Made by a program: the position numbers and the translations under genes | Source: Magnolia sinica | Taxonomy: Eukaryota > Streptophyta > Magnoliopsida > Magnoliales > Magnoliaceae | Assembly (NCBI RefSeq): GCF_029962835.1 | Contig: NC_080588.1 | Coordinates: 11,240,001 to 11,304,000 of the forward strand | Length of the DNA stretch: 64,000 nucleotides | Direction of reading: 5' to 3' | Shown here: positions 56,504 through 64,000 of the stretch, piece after piece | How the letters are laid out: every line of letters begins with the position of its first letter | Numbering within the stretch: position 1 is the stretch's first letter | The notes under the pieces: model-generated | Told to the model about the DNA's origin: nothing | Seen by the model: only the letters and a program-made list of their open reading frames with translations | Databases searched by the model: none

Positions 56504-58768
56504 AATGAACATATATGGCTCTTGCATGCATTAGGCATATTGATACATGTGAATATGTAACACCATTTAGGTTAATACTAGCATGTGTGATGTTGAGGGT
56601 CAAATATTGCATATTAGACCCCAGTTATGGCTTGGATATACGAACATGATACCATTTAATGGCCCACTTTAATCATGTTTGTGATGCAGAGTGTATTTAC
56701 GAGTGTGGACTGAAAAGGGAGCTTAAAGCATGGATTTAATGCTCTGATGACACTAAAGGCAAGGGATGGACTCCAAGAGACTAAGATCGACGAAATTACA
56801 CGCCAGGGATCCACGAAAATCGAGAAACTGAAGCTCAAGCGACCTGAAAGTCAGCCAGAATGCAAGATCACGGGGTTTCCATCATCTGTTCGGCTCAAAA
56901 CTTCATACATGGCTCGAGGACCAAAAACTAACCGTACACGTAAAATTTTAGCCATTGGATCCTCATGGAAGTGGCGAAACTGATAGATCATTCCATAAAA
57001 CCCTGATTTGGGGCCCACCCGCTGTCCAGATACTCTTCAACTTCGATCCCCACGGTTCAAATGAAATGGGGAACAAGATAAATGCTGTGGATTTCTCATA
57101 GGCATCGAGACAAGACCCAGATACATGGTGCATGTGCATAGCACACATGCACTGGACGTGCACCGGTCGGGCAGCCCGGTCAAAACCAGGCTGACCCGAC
57201 CCTTCTCCTGCATCAAGACAGCGGACGGACGCCGTCTGTCCGTTCTTTGCTAGTGGGCCCTATCCATCGCATATTTCGAAAATCAGAGCCGTCCATATGC
57301 TCCGCAGAGTGGTCAAAACCGTCGCCTAGCTGTCCTTTTAGTCCCATGCACGCAAACACACGCAAATTGCATGAAAACGCAGGAATGGACGGTGGGAGCA
57401 AAGATCGCATGGGCCACACTGAATCCAACATGAAGCCAGCCAATTCTTAGTGGTTTTTCGACGTGGATCGAATGGTCAGAGTGGATTCTATACTTGGCAT
57501 CATGTTGAGGGTCAAATATTGCATATCAGACCCAGTTGTTACCTGGATTTACAAACATAGTATTGTTTAAAGACCTGATTTAATCATGTTTATGATGCAG
57601 TGTGTATTCACGAGATTGGACTGGAAAAGGGTACTAAAAGCATGGATTTAACGGTCTGAAGTCACCAAGGAAAGCGACGGACCCTAGGAGACCAAGATCG
57701 ACAGATTTGCACGCCAGGGACCCAAGGAAATCGAGGAATTGCAGCTCAAGTGGCCTGAAAAGTGTTCAGAATGCAAGATCATAGGGTTCCCACCATCCGA
57801 TCAGTTCGAAACTCCATACGTGGCCTGAGCACCATAAATGAACCGTACACATAAAATTTCATCCATTGGATCGCTGTGGAATTGGCCCAACGGACAGATC
57901 AGCCCATAAACCATTGATTTTGGGGCCCGCACGATATCAGGATATGCCTCAATTTTGGTATCAGCAGTTTAAATGAGATGATAAAGGGGAAGGATGGATT
58001 GGATTTTGGATAACCATCATTGAGGGGCCACACGAGTGCCGCACGAGCACTGCAGTAAGTGTACTTGCAGTGCACTGCACCGGAGCAAAATTTCAAAAAA
58101 ACACGCGCCCGTCAGCTTCCTTTCCAGAGACGGAAGCTCTGTTGCCTTCGCGCACGAACCGTCCGCTGCTTCATTAGCAGCCCACTTTCATCATCCAGAC
58201 GAGTGATCCAATCCATCCATCATGCAGAGGATATCGGAAAAATCAAAACCACGTTGACCGTGGGCAGCCATACATACGTGCGTGTCTGCTACAGGGGTCA
58301 TAAGGAGATTGTTTTAAAACGTTCAAAGCAGGTGCAACTGATTTAATTCCGTGGGCCGCATCAACAGACAACCAAAACCGTCCATCTCCAATCGGAATTC
58401 CGAGGCGAATCCAACTGACGGAGTGGATTTCCTCTCCAGCATCGTTCATGGCCTCCACCAACATCCCAGCGCAGGAACCGCGCAAGCCCTGTTGCGCGCA
58501 GCCGGGACTTCCGGGCCGTTCCCTGATCAAGATGGTGATCGGATCAGCAATCCAAACCGTTCAGTCTCATCAACAGGGAGCCTTGACCACCACCCAAAAG
58601 TCCGATTCTGATTTTAGACGATCAGTCGTCCAAAATCTCAAGCCAAACGCGGGTTAATCGCGGGTCCTCCGCCTGTTGCTGCGGAAGTTTATTTTATTCC
58701 GACTCAAACACGATCTCTTGGGCGGAAGACTTCCACCTAAAGTGGGGAAATTGGGCTCGGACGAGTTC

Positions 58769-58776
58769 TATAAAGG
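58769..58776 (+). promoter_or_regulatory. LTR TATA box
   Basis: CTATAAAG followed by GGAAGG in the nested solo LTR, 365 bases before its hairpin. Confidence 0.6.
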
Positions 58777-59133
58777 GAAGGAAGAAAAACGGGAAGGAGG
58801 AGGTTTTTTGGTAGTGTGCAGCCGAGAACCAGGGAGCAGGGAACGTGAAGGTGCTGGGCTCGGTTTTGGGCGTTCAAGGAAGAGAAACGGAGAGCAGCAG
58901 GTTTTTTTTCTGCTGGACATAGATTGCTGCTGCACGTGGGAAAGCAAAGGCCGTGGTCTTTTTAGGAAGAGGGCTGAGCGGGGAGAGAGAGAGAGAAAGA
59001 GGAACGGAGTTGAGCTGGGGAGATTGAAGCTATTAAACGTGGAGGCAGAGGTTTCTTTGTCTTCTTGTTTTTTTTTTCTTCTTATTCATATTTTAATTTA
59101 TTTATTTTTCCAGCCCATCCATGTCAGGCTGAA

Positions 59134-59155
59134 CCTCTTAGCTAGGGCTAAGAGG
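59134..59155 (+). promoter_or_regulatory. Conserved LTR hairpin
   Basis: Identical 9-bp stem in the nested solo LTR; flanking text GTGAAGC, TGTAG and TGATGGGAG is also kept. Confidence 0.65.
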
Positions 59156-60429
59156 TGAAGCTTGTAGCCTGATGGGAGAGATGTTGCTTGTGCCTTTTGA
59201 TTAGATTGAAGAGATTTTTGATTTAATTTTATGGGAATATTTTTAGTTTTTAATGGCATGTTGTGACTGAAATTACAATGGGCTTGCAATGGCTTTGAGT
59301 ATTCCTCTTCTCTTATTTTGATTATAATGTCAGGAAGCCCTGATGTTCGCCATCGTCTCCGGGGCATGGTAGGATGACAGTACCCTTCCTGATCCTCATA
59401 CATTGTTGGTTGGTTGGTAATTAGTTTAATCCTATTGTTTGCTTTGTCTCTTGGGCATGGTTAGATGATGGAATCCATTCTAATTCATATACCTTTCATC
59501 TCTTGAAAACCAGATCAAATAAGTTCAGTTTGAATTCCATAATCATTGATGCAGGCATAAGATCTCCCTGATCTCTACAAGTGGATCCTCTGAATCCCTA
59601 GTTTCCTTCCTCTGAATTCCTTAAAGTTTTAGATAACTATTCCACAATTATTCCTCAAATTCTCTTTGGTTTAAATCACATCTTAGTCTAGTTCTAGTTC
59701 TACTTGGTTTCAGATAACGTACAGGTATCAGTCCGTGTGGATTCGACCTCGGTCTTACCGAGTTTATTACTACATCACAACCCTGCACTTGGGGTGTGAA
59801 CACATCAAGAGATGGTCCGCCGACCATCACAGCGCTAAAATGTGCAGGCTCTGTTTCGCAACAGAGCCTGCGGTGGATTGTTGTGGGCCACCCTTTGAAG
59901 TGATCGGTCCGATCTGGACCGTCCAGTGGACTCCAAAAGGCCCTGTAACCATCACCTAGGTGGAGAAATTTCACAATACAGTTTGAGATAAGTTTGGATT
60001 GTTTAAACATCGGATGAACGACGGCGAGATAGATCAGACGGGCCGCACCAAGAGACAGCCAAAACCATCCACTTCCAGTTGTTTTTTCGACATGCATTCA
60101 ATAGACGGAGTGGATTTATCAAAGTAAAAGCGATGTGGGCCCCACCATCCGAACAACGCAGGTACGTTACGCATTCTGTTTACGCAGTCCGGAGAAATTC
60201 AAAAATTTCGGACAGCTGTGGCCCATCATCCTTGATCAGATGAACGATCTGAACCATTCATGTGGAGCCCACGCTAGCCGAGACCCCAGCCATGAGGAAA
60301 TTTCGAAGCCAAGCCTGTACAGCCATCCCGAAAATAATCAAACGCAAGGTGTTTTGGAGCTTCTAAACTGCGTAAAACAGAAGCCTTCGGCACCGACTCC
60401 AGCAGCGGGAGGATTGTGCCTAAATACTT

Positions 60430-60437
60430 CTATAAAG
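60430..60437 (+). promoter_or_regulatory. LTR TATA box
   Basis: CTATAAAG followed by GAGGAGG in the outer Athila LTR, shortly before the (GA)n tract. Confidence 0.6.
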
Positions 60438-60502
60438 GAGGAGGTTTGGACGATAGAAAGGGGGGAGACGTGGAGCTTGGCTTGGCTGGAACAGGGTGCT
60501 GG

Positions 60503-60563
<61 letters not shown>

Positions 60564-60648
60564 ATAAGTGTTTTCTTCTTTTCTTTTCTTTTTCGTTTTC
60601 TTTTTCTTTTTATTTGCTTTGGGTTCAGGCCATTCATGTGTGGCTAAA

Positions 60649-60670
60649 CCTCTTAGCTAGGGCTAAGAGG
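60649..60670 (+). promoter_or_regulatory. Conserved LTR hairpin
   Basis: Identical 9-bp stem in the outer Athila 5' LTR, 219 bases downstream of its TATA box. Confidence 0.65.
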
Positions 60671-61323
60671 TGAAGCTCGTAGCGTGATGGGAGTACTCCT
60701 ATGGTTTTGATTCATATTGAACTGCTTTTGATGCTAGTTGATTTCAGGGAATGCTTTCAGTTTTTAAGGGTTTGTTGTGACTGAAATTACAATAGATCTA
60801 CAATGGCTTTTGAGTATTTTCTTTTCCTTATTTTGATTATGGCATCAGGAAGCCCTGTTGTTCGCCATCGTCTCCTGGGCATGGTTGGATGGCAGTACCC
60901 TCCCTAACCTTCATAATCATCTGATTGGTTGGTAATTAGTTTAATTCTGTTGTTTGCCTTGTCTCCTGGGCATGGTTTGGTGATGGAATCCATTCTAATT
61001 CATATACTTTTCATCTCGTAAAAACTAAATCAAATAAGTTCAGTTTAATTTTCGTGATTCTTGATATAGGCATAAGATCTCCCTGATCTCTACAAGTGGA
61101 TCCTCTGAATCCCTAGTTTTCTTCCTTTGAATTCCTTAAGTTATTAGATAATTACTCCACAATTACTCCTTAAATTCTATTTGGTTTAGATCACATCTTA
61201 GTCTAATTCTAGTTCTACTTGGTTTCAGATAACGTACAGGTATCAGTCCCTTGGGATTCGACCTCGGTCTTACCGAGTTTATTACTACATCACAACCCTA
61301 TACTTGGGGAGTGAACAAGTTTT

Positions 61324-61341
61324 TGGCACCGTTGCCGGGGA
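61324..61341 (+). other. Athila primer binding site (tRNA-Asp type)
   Basis: TGGCACCGTTGCCGGGGA differs at one position from the tRNA-Asp complement used by Athila elements; six bases separate it from the LTR. Confidence 0.8.
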
Positions 61342-62090
61342 CTGACAGTTGCGATTTTCTGAAATTAATTAGGTTTAGAATTAATTTAAGAATAGAATTT
61401 GACTAACTTTAGTTGTAGACTTTTATTTGATTTCTAGAACTAACTTGTTTTCCTGTTTTGTAGGATCCTGACATAAGTTTCTAAATTGGTAATTCCTTCC
61501 TAATCTCTCTACTTTTTCTACTTTTTAGAATTAGGGTTTAAATTTTGAAAATTTTTAATTGTAGTAATTTTCTATTTTTAGGAAGTAGTTTATTTTTAGA
61601 AACTTCCCTCTTTATTTTTAAAAACTAGGTTAGTTATTTCACTTTTTAGAAAAAAAATTTAATTTTAGAAACTAATTCATCTTTCTTCTATTTTAGAAAC
61701 TTTCTAATTTTAACTCTTTTAGAATCTAACTTTGTTTCCTAATTTACTTTTAGAAATTTTCTACTTGTGAAATTTCTGTTTAGAAACTAACTTTCCTATT
61801 GTGTAGGCCTTTAAGATAGAAATTTCTAATTCGGTAAGTTCTTTCTCTCTACTTTCTATTTTTCATATCTCTTTTTAATTTACTTTCTAGTTTAGGACTT
61901 TCTTCCTTTTTAAGGATTTTCTAATTCTAGACATTCTCTTTAGAACTGACTTGTTTGTTTTCTTTTGCAGGTCCTTAACTTAGGGGCTTCAATTTGGTAA
62001 TTTCTTTTCAACTCTCTCTCTCTCCTTCTTTCTAGATTTTCTTTTCCTTTCTTGGAATTAGGCTTCAAATTTGATTAAGGGCTGCGAGTG
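61342..62090 (+). other. Athila leader
   Basis: Pyrimidine-rich untranslated leader with recurring TTTAGAAACT/TTTTAGAA and TTGTGTAGG/TTGCAGG words; no coding frame. Confidence 0.6.
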
Positions 62091-62094
62091 TTTC

Positions 62095-63670
62095 ATGCCC
62101 AAGTGGGCCCGTGACAACACTCGACGTCTCTTGACTGAAGGAGGATTGGTTGAGGGGTTGACTATCCATCGCAGGACTAGACACCACTCGAAATCCCCTG
62201 AGTTAATTGAAGTTATGGCTGAAGACCAACCTCCTCTACTTCCACCCAGGGTGGAGGATACCCAAGATGAGAATGAGGTGCATCAGGCACCCCCGCCTCG
62301 TACTTTATGAGATTATCTACAACCGATGGGAGTGAGTACGTCCTCACGCATGATTTTTCCTGAAAACACAAGACAAATGGACATCAAACCAGGAGTCATC
62401 CAACTCCTTTCCAAATTCCATAGACTTGAATAAGAAAGTCCATATTTACATTTGAAAGAGTTCGATGAGATTATAGCTACATTATGTTTTCCTAATGTAT
62501 CTGAGGATACAATTAGGCTGAAACTCTTTCCTTTTTCCTTAAAAGAGAAAGCTAAGACGTGGTTACATTCACTACGTCCTAGATTCATTGGCACATGGAA
62601 CGACATGCAGAGGGAATTCATAAAAAAATTCTTCCCACATCATAAAACGATTACCTTCAGAAAAGCAATCATGAACTTTGCCCAAAAGGAAGATGAAACA
62701 TTCTTCCAATGTTGGGAAAGGTTCAAAGATTTGGTCAGTTCATGCCCACAACACGGATTTGAAACGTGGCGCATTACAAATTTTTTCTATGATGGACTGA
62801 CATCTTCCATGCGCCAAATGGTCGAGACAATGTGTAATGGAGAGTTCATTAATAAAGATGTTGACGAGGTATGGGATTACCTCGATAGTCTTGCTGAAAA
62901 AACACAATCATGGGACTATTACCCAAAGTCGAACACCACGTCTAGGCTGACTCAATTAAAGGAGAAAGGTGGATTATATCTCTTGAAAGAAGAGGATGAT
63001 CTCAAGTGTAAAGTGACTACGCTCATAAGGAAAGTTGAGGCCATGGAAGGAAAGAAGGATAAGGTTAATGAAATTGTTTGCGGCATCTGTGATTACAACA
63101 TTCATACAATAAAAAATTGTCCTACAATACTCGCCTTTTGAGGAGTGTTGAATGAACAAGCCAAGGCCGTAAACAACTATCAAGGACCTTTTACTGGACC
63201 TAACTCCAATACGTACAATCCTGGTTGGAAAAATCATCCAAACTTTAGTTGGAGGAATGGACAAATGGCTACTCCTCAAGGTTTCTTCAATCAAAATCCA
63301 AATCAAGTGAAACCTCAAGAGGAACCGGTTCAAAATTCCATACAAGAGCTGGCTCAGGCAATGCGGGGAATTACAGATTTTATGCAAAAGATAGATTCTC
63401 GTATGACGGTTATAGAAAAGGGGATGCTTCCTGCACAACCTCTCCCCAATCCTAAACCGCAGTACGAGATTAATGATCCCAGCTCTTCAAATCAGATGGG
63501 GCATGCTAAATCCATCACCACTCTTAGGAGTGGGAAGATCATTGATAAAACCCTTCCGGTTAGGCCCGAAAAGCCTCAAGAACCAAAAGAGGACAACAAT
63601 GATAGACCTAGTGATGCCCCACAAAAATTAGAACCGAAAATTCTAGAAAGTCAGTTGCTCCATTTCCCCA
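62095..63670 (+). pseudogene. gag: Athila gag with three stops
   Basis: Capsid protein of the element's virus-like particle. I take Met at 62095 (MPKWARDNTRR) as the likely start because the frame is open from there; the family start is not certain. The retrotrans_gag domain lies at 62440-62900 (LKEKAKTWLHSL, EFIKKFFPHHKT, WERFKDLVSSCPQHG, FYDGL). A zinc-knuckle CGICDYNIHTIKNC is at 63082-63123 (C-x2-C-x4-H-x4-C, complete). Stops at 62308 (TGA, likely from an Arg codon), 62431 (TAA) and 63139 (TGA) break one frame. A frame change near 63670 leads to protease. Confidence 0.8.
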
Positions 63671-64000
63671 ACGGTTGGTCGCACCAAAACCTCTCTCTAA
63701 CTCTCAGGATATCCTAGAGGTGTTGAAACAAGTGAAAGTCAACATTCCTCTACTTGATGTCGTGAAACAGATACCTTCATATGCCAAATTCCTGAAAGAC
63801 TTATGCACGACCAAACGACGGCAGAGTATTCAAAAGAAGATCTTCTTGACCGAGAAAGTGAGTGCCATCCTAAAGCAAGATGTGCCATAGAAATTCAAGG
63901 ATCCCAGTAGCCTAACCATATCATGTGTAATCGGGGACCATCGAATTGATCATGCACTTCTTGACTTAGGAGCGAGCATCAATCTGATTCCCTACGCGGT
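63671..64000 (+). pseudogene. Athila protease, partial
   Basis: Frame 3 after the shift near 63670: PLLDVVKQIPSYAKFLKDLC (63754), then a TAG stop at 63888, then the aspartic protease site LLDLGASINLIPY (from about 63955), with the Asp-Leu-Gly form usual for Athila. It continues beyond the window. Confidence 0.75.

Larger units (their letters stand above)
57503..59802 (+). mobile_element. Solo Athila LTR nested in an Athila LTR, CATCA duplication
   Basis: It starts TGTTGAGGGTCAAATATTGC and ends GGGGTGTGAACA, 2300 bases. CATCA precedes (57498-57502) and follows (59803-59807) it perfectly. No internal sequence is left. Its family is the same as its host LTR, but its U3 differs. Confidence 0.9.
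56591..61317 (+). mobile_element. Athila 5' LTR interrupted by a solo LTR
   Basis: It starts TGTTGAGGGTCAAATATTGC at 56591 and ends GGGAGTGAACA at 61317, followed by the primer site. The LTR proper is 56591-57502 plus 59808-61317 (about 2.4 kb); 57503-59802 is a nested solo LTR and 59803-59807 the duplicated target. TATAAAG is at 60431, a (GA)n tract at 60505-60557 and the hairpin at 60649. Confidence 0.85.
61318..64000 (+). mobile_element. Athila internal region, runs off window
   Basis: Primer site, leader, gag and protease of an Athila element whose 5' LTR ends at 61317. RT, integrase and the 3' LTR must lie beyond 64000. The truncated Athila pol at 10.5-13.6 kb is a different copy. Confidence 0.85.

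Noticed and set aside
57503..61317. A single 3.8-kb Athila LTR
   Set aside because: Internal TG and CA ends plus perfect CATCA duplications at 57498 and 59803 show two separate LTRs, one nested in the other.

Overview
The window is plant nuclear DNA made almost entirely of transposable elements. I see no intact host gene, rRNA, tRNA or CRISPR array. The only host-gene sequence I recognise is a short pectin acetylesterase fragment carried inside a CACTA DNA transposon. Repeated GTGGGCCCCACC-type words and the mix of Athila, Tekay/Del, Tat and copia elements indicate a repeat-rich woody angiosperm; a magnoliid would fit, but that is a weak guess from sequence style.

Left part (1-10.5 kb). The first 2.1 kb is the 3' portion of an old Tekay/Del-like LTR. 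A non-autonomous CACTA element follows (2742-6982, 3-bp target duplication TGT) with the pectin acetylesterase piece. Then come unassigned repeat-derived sequence, a possible Tat-type LTR fragment (about 8.2-8.8 kb), a MITE with long inverted ends (about 9404-9944) and a 270-bp tandem duplication abutting a broken Athila.

Middle-left (10.5-24.9 kb). A 5'-truncated Athila (Ty3/gypsy) keeps protease-to-RT linker, RT, RNase H and integrase with two nonsense codons, its 3' untranslated region and an LTR. That LTR is followed by a primer-binding-site remnant and an inverted LTR fragment, forming an LTR palindrome. Further right are a solo LTR with GTAG duplications, a minus-strand copia 5' end (LTR, PBS, gag), and a solo Athila LTR with perfect CCTAA duplications.

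The nest (24,901-55,920). One old copia-like element (E1) holds two insertions: a Tat-type Ty3/gypsy element without pol but with tandem arrays (E2, 25,885-33,478), and a decayed copia element with 178-bp LTRs (E3, 37,267-55,409). E3 in turn holds a Tekay/Del chromovirus with 4.2-kb LTRs and a nearly intact pol (E4, about 39,937-53,201). E1, E2 and E4 have target duplications with one mismatch; E3 has a perfect GATTA. LTR divergence falls inward along E1, E3, E4, which agrees with the insertion order.

Right part (56.6-64.0 kb). An Athila element begins with a 5' LTR that is itself interrupted by a solo Athila LTR with perfect CATCA duplications. It continues through a tRNA-Asp-type primer binding site and a decayed gag into the protease, and runs off the window. 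All coordinates come from reading by eye; element ends with TG...CA plus target duplications are the most secure.
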